A stretch of 64,000 nt of DNA from the NCBI RefSeq assembly GCF_024704385.1, contig NZ_JAJDFX010000002.1:124001-188000 (forward strand). Reading direction: 5' to 3'. Both the position numbers and the translations under genes were made by a program. Position 1 is the stretch's first letter. Each line of letters opens with the position of its first letter. Positions 42,954-53,241 of the stretch are shown piece after piece. This DNA is from Cellulomonas sp. P24. Its GTDB lineage: Bacteria > Actinomycetota > Actinomycetes > Actinomycetales > Cellulomonadaceae. Under the pieces are notes generated by a model. It had not been told where the DNA came from, did not search any database, and saw nothing but the letters and a program-made list of their open reading frames with translations.

Positions 42954-44081
42954 ATGTCCACGCACAAGCGAATCGGCATCCTCACCGCCGGCGGTGACAG
43001 CCCCGGGCTCAACGCCGCGATCCGCGGGTTCGGCAAGACCGCGATCGGCCACTACGGCTGGGAGCTGATCGGCTACCGGGACGGGATCACCGGCCTCGTC
43101 AACAACCGGCACATCCCCCTCGACGGCGCGGCCCTGTCCGGGATCCTCACCGTCGGCGGCACGATCCTGGGCACCAGCAGGGACAAGGTCCACAAGTTCC
43201 CCGTCGACGGCGAACCCGTCGACATGGTGCCGACCGTCGTGGAGAACTACCACAAGGAAGGTCTGGACGCCCTGATCCTCCTGGGCGGTGGCGGCACCGC
43301 GAAGAACGCCAAGCGCCTGGTCGACGCCGGCCTCAACGTCCTGCACCTGCCCAAGACCATCGACAACGACATCGCGATGACCGACACCAGCTTCGGCTTC
43401 GCCACCGCGCTCGAGATCGCCACCGACGCCATCGACCGTGTGCACTCCACGGCGCACAGCCACCACCGGATCATCCTCACCGAGCTCATGGGACACCGTG
43501 CAGGCTGGCTCACCCTGGGCGCAGGGTTGGCCGGCGGCGCTGACGTGATCCTGATCCCGGAGATCCCCTACACCGTCGAGAAGATCGTCGAGACGATTCA
43601 GGCCCGCACCGCGCGCGGCAGCTCGTTCAGCGTCATCGCGATCGCCGAGGGCGCACGCGACGTCGACGACACCGCCGACTTCGAGGCGGCCCGACTGCTC
43701 GCCAAGTCAGCGAGGACACCCGAGGCGGCACGTGCAGCGAAGTCGCACCTCGCGAACGTCGAGGACTCCCAGCGGGAGCACACGTTCCGCCTGGCTCGCG
43801 AGCTCGAGGCGGCAACCGGCCTCGAGTCACGAGTCACGATCCTCGGCTACGTCCAGCGCGGCGGCACACCGTGCGCTGCGGACCGCCTCCTGGCGACCAG
43901 GATCGGCGCCGCGGCAGCCGACCTCGTCGCGGCCGGGGAGTTCGGTTTCATGGTCGCGGCGCGCGGCGAGGGCACCGAGCCGGTGCCCCTCTCCGAGGTC
44001 GCCGGCAAGGTCAAGACCGTGCCGGTCGACCACGAGTGGGTCACAGCCGCACGCAAGGTCGGCACCGGCCTGGGCGACTGA
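42954..44081 (+). CDS. pfkA: 6-phosphofructokinase family protein
   Basis: 375 residues of the PFK-A fold. [17 protein letters not shown] near the start, [12 protein letters not shown] (catalytic Asp; Lys134 in place of the Gly of ATP-specific enzymes), and [19 protein letters not shown]. The loop reading GGDGS in classic ATP enzymes is GGGGTAKN here (111-118), so the Mg-binding Asp is Gly. Donor (ATP or PPi) and even substrate are therefore open. ATG 42954 chosen by similarity; the ribosome site is weak. Confidence 0.85.
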   Translation: MSTHKRIGILTAGGDSPGLNAAIRGFGKTAIGHYGWELIGYRDGITGLVNNRHIPLDGAALSGILTVGGTILGTSRDKVHKFPVDGEPVDMVPTVVENYHKEGLDALILLGGGGTAKNAKRLVDAGLNVLHLPKTIDNDIAMTDTSFGFATALEIATDAIDRVHSTAHSHHRIILTELMGHRAGWLTLGAGLAGGADVILIPEIPYTVEKIVETIQARTARGSSFSVIAIAEGARDVDDTADFEAARLLAKSARTPEAARAAKSHLANVEDSQREHTFRLARELEAATGLESRVTILGYVQRGGTPCAADRLLATRIGAAAADLVAAGEFGFMVAARGEGTEPVPLSEVAGKVKTVPVDHEWVTAARKVGTGLGD

Positions 44082-44126
44082 TCCACCTCGAACACGCGCC
44101 CGAGCCGACAGCCGGCAGGCACCTGA

Positions 44127-45140
<1,014 letters not shown>

Positions 45141-45379
45141 GTCCCGGGACATCTCCGCGTCCTTCTCCGGTGCAGCGGTCACCTCGACGTGTCCGACGGC
45201 AGGATCTGTGGGGGTCGTGGCCCGAAGATCGGTTCCCGCCGAGAGCGTCAGACGGCACCGTTCACACCGTGCTCGTCGCACCAGAGGTCCACGCTCGTTG
45301 TGGTCCCGAGGACAGCCGGGCACGACGCCCGCCCTCCGACGCTCCACCACACCCCAGGGGAACCTCATCAGTCCAGACC

Positions 45380-46366
45380 ATGCGCGCGCAGGTGCTCACC
45401 GGGTTCGGTGCACCACTGACCCTCCGGGACGTGCCACGACCACACCCCAGCCCCGGTGAGGTGCTGGTCCGCATCACCTCGAGCGGCGTGAACCCGCTGG
45501 ACGTGAAGATCGCTGCGGGCGCCGCCGACCATGCCCAGCCGACGCTGCCCACCATCCTCGGACTCGACCTGGCTGGTGTCGTCGTCCAGGTCGGTGCCGA
45601 CGTCCACGACCTTCGGCCCGGCGACGAGGTGTACGGCATGACCGGGGGCGTCGGGGGCATCCCCGGCAGCCTCGCCGAGTACGCCGCAGTCGACGCCACC
45701 TTGTTGGCCCGCACGCCGGCGACCCTCACGGCGATCCAGGCTGCCGCTCTTCCGCTGGTGTTCATCACCGCCTGGGAAGGGCTGGTCGATCGGGCGGACG
45801 TCCGCGAGGGACAGCGGGTCCTGGTGCACGGTGGCGCGGGCGGCGTCGGGCACGTCGCGATCCAGATCGCCCGAGCCCGGGGCGCACGGGTCTACGCGAC
45901 CGGAAGTGCCGGACAGCTCGAGGTCATCGACGCGCTCGGTGCCGCCCCGATCGACTACCGGAGGACGCCGGTGGCCGACTACGTCGCGGCACACACCGGC
46001 GGCGAGGGCTTCGACGTCGTCTACGACACCGTCGGCGGGGCGACGCTGGACGCCTCGTTCACCGCGGTGCGCCGATACGCGGGGCACGTCGTGAGCAGCC
46101 TGGGCTGGGGAACCCACAGCCTCGCCCCGTTGTCCTTCCGCGGTGCCACCTACTCCGGCGTGTTCACCCTCGCGCCGCTGCTGACCGGTCGGGGCCGCGC
46201 TCACCACGGCGAGATCCTCCGCGAGGCCACGGCCCTTGCCGAGGCAGGCGACCTCACCCCAATTGTCGACGCACGAGTCTTCTTGCTCGACGACGCCCCC
46301 GAGGCCCACCGGCTCATCGAGACCGGCGGAGGCGCAGGGAAGCTGGTCGTCCGCGTCCGGAGCTGA
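45380..46366 (+). CDS. Zinc-independent quinone oxidoreductase (MDR family)
   Basis: 328 residues. GroES-like N-terminal half (LTGFGAPLTLRDVPRP, SSGVNPLDVKIAAG), NADPH motif VHGGAGGVGHVA, YDTVGG and a C-terminal QOR-like end. The zinc cysteines of alcohol dehydrogenases are absent. Likely reduces quinones or enones. The 239 bases before it show no gene. Confidence 0.9.
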   Translation: MRAQVLTGFGAPLTLRDVPRPHPSPGEVLVRITSSGVNPLDVKIAAGAADHAQPTLPTILGLDLAGVVVQVGADVHDLRPGDEVYGMTGGVGGIPGSLAEYAAVDATLLARTPATLTAIQAAALPLVFITAWEGLVDRADVREGQRVLVHGGAGGVGHVAIQIARARGARVYATGSAGQLEVIDALGAAPIDYRRTPVADYVAAHTGGEGFDVVYDTVGGATLDASFTAVRRYAGHVVSSLGWGTHSLAPLSFRGATYSGVFTLAPLLTGRGRAHHGEILREATALAEAGDLTPIVDARVFLLDDAPEAHRLIETGGGAGKLVVRVRS

Positions 46367-46478
46367 CCCGGCAGCGGCCGCGACCGCCGTCGGGGCCAGC
46401 CGACACGCCGCACCGGGGCCTCGTCGGTGGATGATGAGCGCGGGCCGTCGACGAGCCCCGGACCGGAGGTCGCACCGC

Positions 46479-47306
46479 GTGAGCGCGCCGCACACGGGAG
46501 TACCAGCACGGAGCCATCGCGTCGGGATCCTGGTCCACGACGGCGTCACGATGATCGACGTCGCCGGACCTGTCGACGTCTTCGGCCACGCGAACGCGCT
46601 CGGCGGTCGCTACGAGGTCGCGATCGTCTCTCCGGACGGCACCGATGCGACGACCTCGGCCGGGATGCGGCTGGCAGTGAGCGGGAGGGCCGTCGACGCC
46701 GGTCCCTTCGACACGGTGCTGATCCCCGGCGCCTACAACATGATCGACACCCCGTTCGATCCGCTGCTGCTCGAGGCGACCAGGCACCTGGTCACCCATG
46801 CGGGACGGGTGACGTCGGTCTGCACGGGATCGTTCCTCCTGGCCGAGGTGGGGTTGCTGGACGGTCGTCGTGCGACCACGCACTGGCGACAGGTGGCGAC
46901 GTTCGCGCGCCGCTACCCGACGGTCGACGTCCAGCTCGATGCGCTGTACGTACGGGACGGCTCCATCCTCACCTCGGCAGGGGTCAGCTCGGGGATCGAC
47001 CTGTCATTGGCGTTGGTGGAGGACGACCTCGGGGTGAAGGTCGCCCGCGACGTCGCCCAGGCCATGGTCGTGTTCATGCAACGGTCCGGCGGGCAGTCGC
47101 AGTTCTCCGCCCCCTCGCGCAACCATGTCGGTCGCGACCGCCCCCTGCGCCCGCTGCTCGACGCGATCGCCGCAGATCCCGCCGAGGAGTACACGGTGGC
47201 GAGGATGTCGAGGATCGCGGCGGTGAGCCCGCGACAGCTCACCAGGTTCTTCCACGACGAGATCGGCACGACGCCGGCGCGCTACGTCGAGCTGGTCCGC
47301 CTCTAG
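46479..47306 (+). CDS. GlxA-type AraC regulator truncated by an in-frame TAG
   Basis: Activator with a DJ-1/PfpI-like sensing domain (about 10-185: HRVGILVHDGVTMIDVAGP, TSVCTGSFLLAEVGLL) and a C-terminal AraC domain. GGAGGT precedes GTG 46479. The open frame stops at TAG 47304-47306 after YVELVRL, between the two helix-turn-helices. The same frame goes on to 47453 with the missing half (AQALLAAGYTVSSAAV, SGFGSAEALRRVF, LGMSPSAYR). Family proteins usually have GAG (Glu) where TAG stands. As written it lacks half of its DNA-binding domain. Confidence 0.85.
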   Translation: MSAPHTGVPARSHRVGILVHDGVTMIDVAGPVDVFGHANALGGRYEVAIVSPDGTDATTSAGMRLAVSGRAVDAGPFDTVLIPGAYNMIDTPFDPLLLEATRHLVTHAGRVTSVCTGSFLLAEVGLLDGRRATTHWRQVATFARRYPTVDVQLDALYVRDGSILTSAGVSSGIDLSLALVEDDLGVKVARDVAQAMVVFMQRSGGQSQFSAPSRNHVGRDRPLRPLLDAIAADPAEEYTVARMSRIAAVSPRQLTRFFHDEIGTTPARYVELVRL

Positions 47307-47453
47307 AGCGCACAGGCGCTGCTCGCCGCCGGGTACACCGTGTCCTCGGCTGCCGTCCGGAGCGGGTTCGGCAGTGCAGAGGCCCTCCGACGCGTCTTCA
47401 CCCACCGCCTCGGCATGTCTCCCAGCGCCTACCGCGCCCAGGCACGCGCCTGA
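47307..47453 (+). pseudogene. Detached second HTH of the GlxA-type regulator
   Basis: 48 sense codons in frame with the upstream gene, separated from it only by the TAG; no start codon or ribosome site of its own. It keeps the AraC family signature almost intact, so the nonsense change is recent or a base-call error. Confidence 0.7.
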
Positions 47454-47614
47454 CGTCGGCCCGCGCCTCACTCCGGAGCGCATGTCCGCGGCCCCGGGAC
47501 ACGTCCTCGGCGCTACCACGGCTCTCGTCCTCTTGGCGATCGCGAGCCTCTGTCGACTCGACACGGAACCCCCGGAGGTGCGTCAGGTGGCTTGCCGCGT
47601 CGAAGTCGTGGGGG

Positions 47615-49262
47615 TCAGTAGGTGAAGGTGGCCATGCGGGTGCGTAGGTCGGTGGACAACCGGGCCAGCTCGGTCACCGCGTCACCCATCTGCCCCAGCA
47701 CCTGCGCACTGGAATCGGCAGCCGAGGCCACCCCGGTGATGTTCACCGCGATCTCCCCCGACCCCGCCGCCGCCTCCGCCACCCCACGACTCATCTCGTT
47801 CGTCGTGGCCGTCTGCTCCTCCACCGCGCTCGCGATCGTCAGCTGGAAGTCATTGATGCTCGCGATGATCGAACTGATCTCCCCGATCGCCCGCACCGCA
47901 CCGGCCGTATCAGACTGGATCGCCGCCACCCGACGCGCAATGTCCTCCGTAGCCCGCGCCGTCTCCTGCGCCAACTCCTTGACCTCACCAGCCACCACCG
48001 CAAACCCCTTACCCGCCTCACCCGCACGAGCCGCCTCGATCGTCGCATTCAGCGCCAACAGATTCGTCTGCTCCGCAATGCTCGTGATCACCTTCACCAC
48101 GTTCCCGATCTCCTGCGAACTCACCCCCAACTTCACCACCGTCTCATTGGTCGCAGCCGCCACCCCCGTGGCCTGACCCGCCACCCGCGCCGCCTCATTC
48201 GCATTCTGCGCAATCTCCCGGATCGACGCCCCCATCTGCTCCGCCCCCGCCGCCACCGCCTGCACATTCCTACTCACCTGCTCCGCCGCAGCCGCCACCA
48301 CCCCCGCCTGCACACTCGTCTCCACCGACCCCGCCGACACCTGAGACGAACTCACCGACAACTCCTCCGCCGCCGACGCCACCGTCCCCGCCGTCTCCAC
48401 CACCCCCGACACCACACCCCGCAACGCATCCTGCGCCACCACCAACGCCTGAGCCATCTGCCCCACCTCGTCACCCGACGACACATGCGGGCGAGCCGTC
48501 AGATCACCCCGCGCCAGTGCTTCGAGGGGACTCCTTCACGCGGGCGACGCCGCGCGTGATGGCGTTGGTCGTCAGCAGCGCCAGAGTGATCACGACCATC
48601 AGCGCGATCGCGAGTCCGCTGATGAGGATGACTTTCGCCTTGGCGAAGTTGGAGTCCGAGTTGGCGTTGACGCTGTCGGAGATCGCCTTCACCTCGCCCT
48701 GCAGGGCGTCGATGTCACCCTTCAGGGCGTCGACTATCGGCTGGCTGACGTTCGAGACGACCGAGTCGTAGGTCGTGAGGTCATTCGACATTGCCGCTGG
48801 GACCAGCTGGCCATCACGGGCGGCGAGCCACTTGTCCCGATCCGAGATGTACGTCGTCCAGCTCGGCAGCGTCGCACCCTCTGTCGCCCCGAAGGCGGCG
48901 ATGGCGTCCTGGATCACCTTGTCGTTCTCGGCCATCTTCTGCTTCCAGGCGGCCTTGGAAGCGGACGATCCCGCCGCCGCCAGCTGGGCGACATAAGCCT
49001 GCGCAAGCCCCTGATGCGCGTCAATTGTCTCCATCGGCACCATGAGGTCGGACTGGACAGCCATGAGGTGGTCGGTGTCCCTCATCATGCCCGACATCTC
49101 TACGATTCCCAGGATGCCGGCCCCGACCGCTACCAGCGCCAGCAGCCCGATCACCAGGAGAAGCTTGATGCGGATCCCCAGGTCGGTGAACCGTCGATGC
49201 GACGACCGACCCCTGCTGGCCTCAGATTCGACTGACAGACTCTGTGCGTGCTGCGTGCTCAT
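47615..49262 (-). CDS. Methyl-accepting chemotaxis protein, frameshifted at the HAMP domain
   Basis: About 549 residues when joined. Membrane helix near 33-55, four-helix ligand domain (about 60-205), second helix (about 212-235), HAMP, then the signalling domain with its hairpin tip ([20 protein letters not shown]). The two halves are in different frames, meeting at GGGG (48526-48529); one G fewer gives [17 protein letters not shown], a normal HAMP. Translation as written ends at 48504. The signalling part uses many G- and T-ending codons, unlike neighbours. No che genes are nearby. Confidence 0.85.
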
Positions 49263-49436
49263 GTTCTGGTGCCCCCCGAGGCGATCTCCGCGTGTATGTG
49301 CCAGTCATTCTTTCGACACGGTCGTCGTTGTATTGAGGAGAACGAGTTGAATGACTCGTCTTGCATGACATCGCCTATTGCAGATAAGGCACGCCTCACC
49401 TAAATATCACTACCATCTGCCCGGATTTGCGGCGCA
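49263..49436. promoter_or_regulatory. Chemoreceptor promoter region with iron-box-like palindrome
   Basis: AT-richer spacer. The 19-mer at 49385-49403 (TAAGGCACGCCTCACCTAA) matches 14 of 19 positions of the DtxR/IdeR iron box TTAGGTTAGCCTAACCTAA, with both outer halves strong. It is 123 bases upstream of the chemoreceptor start and 34 bases from the ABC-2 remnant. Confidence 0.5.
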
Positions 49437-49620
49437 TTCTTCCATGCCGACCCGTCACGATGCCGCGAGGTCGGAGAGCTCGCGCGCTGCCCCACCAGCG
49501 CCTACGGCGTGGTCGCGCGCGTGATCCCGTCCGTCGTGCTGCCCTACGCCTTCATGAGCTACTTCCCGGCCACGGCAGTGCTGTCCCCCGGCCGCACGTC
49601 CTGGCTCGGCCGCTCACCCG
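49437..49620 (+). pseudogene. Remnant of an ABC-2 type transporter permease
   Basis: In one plus frame the translation reads REVGELARCPTSAYG followed by VVARVIPSVVLPYAFMSYFP. This resembles the C-terminal part of the ABC-2 (DUF990-type) permeases, including the conserved P-x-x-Y-G and SYFPA elements. No start, ribosome site or ATPase partner is present and the frame soon loses similarity. Best read as the 3' stump of a lost export system. Confidence 0.45.
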
Positions 49621-49701
49621 GGTCGCCGCACCGTCCCTCGGACGCCTGGCGCCCCGCGCACCAGTCCCCTCGAACCAGGTCCGGGCAGCGGACGCCGCCG
49701 G

Positions 49702-50331
49702 TCAGATCGCCGCGCCGAGTGCACGCCCCCCGTAGGTGCGGACAAGCTCCTGCACGACCGCGCGAGCATTCGCGTCGCGGACGTCCACCGGTACCGGCGG
49801 CAGGTAGTCGTCCCAGACCGCCATCATGGTGCCGCGCAGCTGGGGCATCCGGGTCGGCCGGGCGTAGAAGAAGACGTGCGCATGCGCTCCCCCGTCGCCC
49901 CACCTGCTGACGTGGGCGCGGGCGACGCTTGGCAGGGCTTCGATCGCTGCACCAAGAGCCACCATGATCTGCCCCATCTCGGCAGCACGGTCTATCGGCA
50001 ACGTCGTGAAGTCGAAGTGGGCGTGCGGCGAGAGGATGAGAACCAGCGGTGCGCCGCTGGAGTCGGCTACCGAGAGGTGCCAGTGGTCATCACGCCAGAT
50101 CTCTCCGTCGACAGGGCCGTCGTCGTGATCGCACGCGTCGCAAGGCGACCCACCTTCGCCACGGCGCGGCGCCTCGGTCGGGGCGAGCGGGCCGATCGGC
50201 TTGAGTCGCAGGCCGTCCGACTCGAACGGGAAGATCTCCCAGGCCTGGATCTCGGCATTACCCGCCAAGCGGCCGTCGGCATCGGTGGCCGCCTCGACGC
50301 GCGCGTAGTAGTCCTCGATCTGCTCCGGCAT
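49702..50331 (-). CDS. HIT-like protein
   Basis: 209 residues. The second half carries a HIT-like pattern: WHLSVADSSGAPLVLILSPHAHFDFTT, then SRWGDGGAHAHVFFYARP, in which the HAH stands for the H-x-H nucleotide-binding triad. A Cys-x-x-Cys (SPCDACDHDD, near 63-66) could hold a metal. It probably hydrolyses or transfers nucleotides; no substrate can be named. Start fixed by a TAGGTT leaderless box. Confidence 0.7.
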   Translation of the reverse strand: MPEQIEDYYARVEAATDADGRLAGNAEIQAWEIFPFESDGLRLKPIGPLAPTEAPRRGEGGSPCDACDHDDGPVDGEIWRDDHWHLSVADSSGAPLVLILSPHAHFDFTTLPIDRAAEMGQIMVALGAAIEALPSVARAHVSRWGDGGAHAHVFFYARPTRMPQLRGTMMAVWDDYLPPVPVDVRDANARAVVQELVRTYGGRALGAAI

Positions 50332-50337
50332 GCGATC

Positions 50338-50343
50338 AACCTA
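50338..50343 (-). promoter_or_regulatory. Leaderless -10 box of the HIT-like gene
   Basis: TAGGTT plus six bases, then ATG 50331. Confidence 0.6.
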
Positions 50344-50524
50344 GCGGTGCGCGGCGGTTGCCCTCCACCAGTGCCGCCGCCCGAGGGTGATGCCCCGAGG
50401 CGGGACCTCGACGACGAGTGCGGCCGGGGGTGCACAGACGCCCGGCGCGAACCGGGCCCCGGATGACATGGCACAGCCGCTGGCCCCGTCGTGCGCCCGG
50501 CCGAGCACGCTGCGCAGGCTCCCG

Positions 50525-51321
50525 CTACTGGACGAGAATCAGGGAATCTCCGACGAAGACGTTCGTGTCGTTAGCCGTGTAGGGATTCCGCTGCACCAGC
50601 TGCCACTGGGCGTTGCCGCACGCCGCGAGCCCGAATCGCTCCGCGATCTGGCTGAGGGTGTCGCCCGTGGCGACCGTGTACGAGGCAGGCGCGCCGAGTG
50701 CATCGATCGTGACCGCTCCTTCCGCACCTGTTGACGGACCCGTATCGACCGCAGCGAGAAGCGTGCCGGGCGCGCACTGTGCTGTGCCCGTCCGACTCTC
50801 GACAACGGGGTACTGGGCCAAGCAGGTGTAGAACGCAAGATCCACCACTCTCGACCTCGGATCGGACCGTGCCACGTTCCGGATCCCGCTGACCTGCCAG
50901 GCGTCGACACCCGCGTCCAACCGGCACACGGTCTGGACTTCACGGAACTCGGACGCGGCGATGTAGCGCACGACATCGACCTGGGGCGGGTCAGCGATGC
51001 CGGCCTGCGCTGCATAGGCTCGAAGAAGGTCCGCGCGATGCCGTTCGGCCTCACGCGTCGCCACGACGGGTTCAGCCGTGGTCGCGGTCGACGCCCGGGG
51101 GAAGGCTCGGCGGGCAGCGGCGCCGCATCCCGACGGGAGTCCAGCGAGGCGATGCCGCCAACGATGAGGACGGTGGCCGCGACTCCGGCGGACACACGCA
51201 CTGCCATCACCAGACGGCGATGGCGTCGGGCGGATCGCAGGACCTGCTCACGGTCCACGCGAATGTCTGGCGCCGCGTCGGCAACGGCGCGGCGCTCTCG
51301 AATGAAGTCCTCGTCGTCCAT
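50525..51321 (-). CDS. Membrane-anchored LysM protein, frameshifted
   Basis: About 265 residues if joined. Cytosolic N-terminus of about 38 residues (MDDEDFIRERRAVADAAPDI), one membrane helix (about 40-58), an external domain, and a C-terminal LysM repeat for peptidoglycan (SYTVATGDTLSQIAERFGL). The frame breaks at five G (51097-51101); a sixth would link PLPAEPSP to RASTATTAEPVVATREAERH. Without repair the LysM part is a separate open frame from 51064. It follows a SigE-type sigma gene by 13 bases and may act as its membrane partner; this is inference. Confidence 0.75.
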
Positions 51322-51334
51322 CGTGTCGACTCCC

Positions 51335-51919
51335 TCAACGACCTGCGGTCGGCATGTTCGGCTCGATCGGCTCGCGATAGCTCGTGTCGGTGTCCCCCAT
51401 GAGGGTCCGGAGCTGGGCCAGACCACGCGAGGCCGTCGACTTCACCGTGCCGACTGAGATCCTCAGGTCCCTGGCGACGTCCTCCTCGGGGAGGTCCATG
51501 AGATAACGCAGGACGACCACGCGCCGACGCTGCGGGCTGAGCTCTCTGAGCGCCCGCACGAGCATGTCGCGGTCCGCATGCTGGTCGGCCCCGGAGCGCG
51601 CGAACCCGTCAGGCATCTCGTCAGGTGACGTGAGCACCTCTCGGCGGTGTTTGCGCCAGCTGTCGATCCGAAGGTTCGCCAAGACCCGCCGTGAGTAGGC
51701 CAACGGGTCCGTCTCGCGGGCGCGGGGCCACGCCATGTAGGTACGGATCAGCGCCTGCTGAACGAGCTCCTCCGCGCGATGCACGTCGCCGCACAGAAGC
51801 CACGCGGTACGCCCGAGGTGGGCTCCGGCGTGCTCGACGAACGCCGAGAACTCCGCATCCCGGTCTGCCCCGACGATGGCTACGTGGACATCACTCTCCT
51901 CGGGGGTCTCGCCAGTCAC
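51335..51919 (-). CDS. SigE-family ECF RNA polymerase sigma factor
   Basis: Sigma-70 region 2 (FVEHAGAHLGRTAWLLCGDVHRAEELVQ) and region 4 (LRELSPQRRRVVVLRYLMDL, EEDVARDLRISVGTVKSTASRGL) are complete, in the SigE-like actinobacterial ECF type. GTG 51919, preceded by a G-rich Shine-Dalgarno stretch, gives 194 residues; the frame is open to a GTG at 51991, whose extra residues look unconserved. Paired with the LysM membrane protein downstream, which suggests cell-wall sensing. Confidence 0.85.
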   Translation of the reverse strand: MTGETPEESDVHVAIVGADRDAEFSAFVEHAGAHLGRTAWLLCGDVHRAEELVQQALIRTYMAWPRARETDPLAYSRRVLANLRIDSWRKHRREVLTSPDEMPDGFARSGADQHADRDMLVRALRELSPQRRRVVVLRYLMDLPEEDVARDLRISVGTVKSTASRGLAQLRTLMGDTDTSYREPIEPNMPTAGR

Positions 51920-52245
51920 TGCCCCACCCCCCGGAAGCGACGTCTCTCTACGCTCTTCACGGATGAGAGGGTCCCCAGGTTGCTCGCCCACGAGACTTGG
52001 TCGACTGACTTCGTGTCACCCGGCCGCACGGCCGCTACCGAACGGCGTCACTCACCGTCAGCACACCGAACCAGCAAGACGAAGGGCCTCACCTGCCGGC
52101 ACCGGGACGCACTGTACGCAGGCTCCCAGGTGACTGTGGCCCGCATCGAGAAGAGGGCATGTCCGGGAGCGTCACAACGACCGGCGCTGTCTCGTCTCAA
52201 GGGACGCCAACAGCGGTGATCGACTGAGAGTGTGGAGGTCTTGTG

Positions 52246-53241
52246 ATGCGTGTATTCGTGGCTGGAGGGACAGGTGCCATCGGCCGGAGGCTGGTTCCTC
52301 AGCTGGTCGCACACGGCCACCAGGTGACTGCCTCAACCCGGAGCGCGGCCAAGCTGGACGAGCTCAGGGCGTTGGGTGCTGATCCGGTGGTCATGGACGG
52401 GTTGGACGCTTCGTCGGTCGGGGAGATGGTCGCGCGTGCGGAACCCGACGTGGTCGTGCACCAGATGACCGCTCTGGCCGGGAACCCGGACCTGCGCAGG
52501 TTCGACCGGTGGTTCGCGACCACGAACCGGCTGCGGATCGAAGGCACGGAGCACCTGCTGGCGGCAGCCGAGGCAGCGGGGGTGACCCGGTTCGTCGCGC
52601 AGAGCTACACCGGCTGGTCGAACACCCGCACCGGTGGCCCGATCAAGACCGAGGACGACCCCTACGACGCGGACCCGGCCGAGCACCAGAGGGAGTCGAT
52701 CAAGGGGCTCCAGTTCCTCGACCGGGTGGTGCCCTCGGCCTCGATGGAGGGTGTCGTGCTGCGCTACGGCAACTTCTACGGCCCCGGCGCGACCGAGGCG
52801 GTGGTTGAGCTGATCCGCAAGCGGCAGATGCCGATCATTGGCGACGGCGCCGGTGTCTGGTCCTTCATCCACCTCGACGACGCCGCCGCTGCGACGGTGG
52901 CAGCCGTGGAGCACGGTCGACGCGGGATCTACAACCTCACCGACGACGACCCCGCCCCGGTCGCCACCTGGCTTCCCTATCTCGCCGAGCAGGTCGGGGC
53001 GAAGAAGCCGATGCGGGTGCCGGTCTGGCTGGGCCGGTTGGCTGCGGGCGACGTTGCGGTCCGTTGGATGACCGAAGGCCGCGGCTCGTCCAACGCGAAG
53101 GCCAAGCGCAAGCTCAACTGGCAGCCGCGGTGGAGCAGCTGGCGCGACGGCTTCCGCCACGGTCTCACCGACCCGGCGACCGGCGGCACGGCCCCCAGTT
53201 CCGCCCCCGGGTCGGTTGGCCGCGGGGAGGCGGCCAGGTGA
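52246..53241 (+). CDS. NAD-dependent epimerase/dehydratase (SDR) paired with ECF41
   Basis: 331 residues, extended SDR fold. VFVAGGTGAIGRRLVPQL is the NAD site; the catalytic Tyr lies in FVAQSYTGWS, and RYGNFYGPG follows. The expected Lys of YxxxK is not evident, so the enzyme may be atypical. GGAGG six bases before ATG 52246 decides against the GTG one codon earlier. The GTGA overlap with the next sigma gene is notable: ECF41 genes are known to sit with genes for carboxymuconolactone decarboxylases, oxidoreductases or epimerases (COE). Confidence 0.88.
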   Translation: MRVFVAGGTGAIGRRLVPQLVAHGHQVTASTRSAAKLDELRALGADPVVMDGLDASSVGEMVARAEPDVVVHQMTALAGNPDLRRFDRWFATTNRLRIEGTEHLLAAAEAAGVTRFVAQSYTGWSNTRTGGPIKTEDDPYDADPAEHQRESIKGLQFLDRVVPSASMEGVVLRYGNFYGPGATEAVVELIRKRQMPIIGDGAGVWSFIHLDDAAAATVAAVEHGRRGIYNLTDDDPAPVATWLPYLAEQVGAKKPMRVPVWLGRLAAGDVAVRWMTEGRGSSNAKAKRKLNWQPRWSSWRDGFRHGLTDPATGGTAPSSAPGSVGRGEAAR

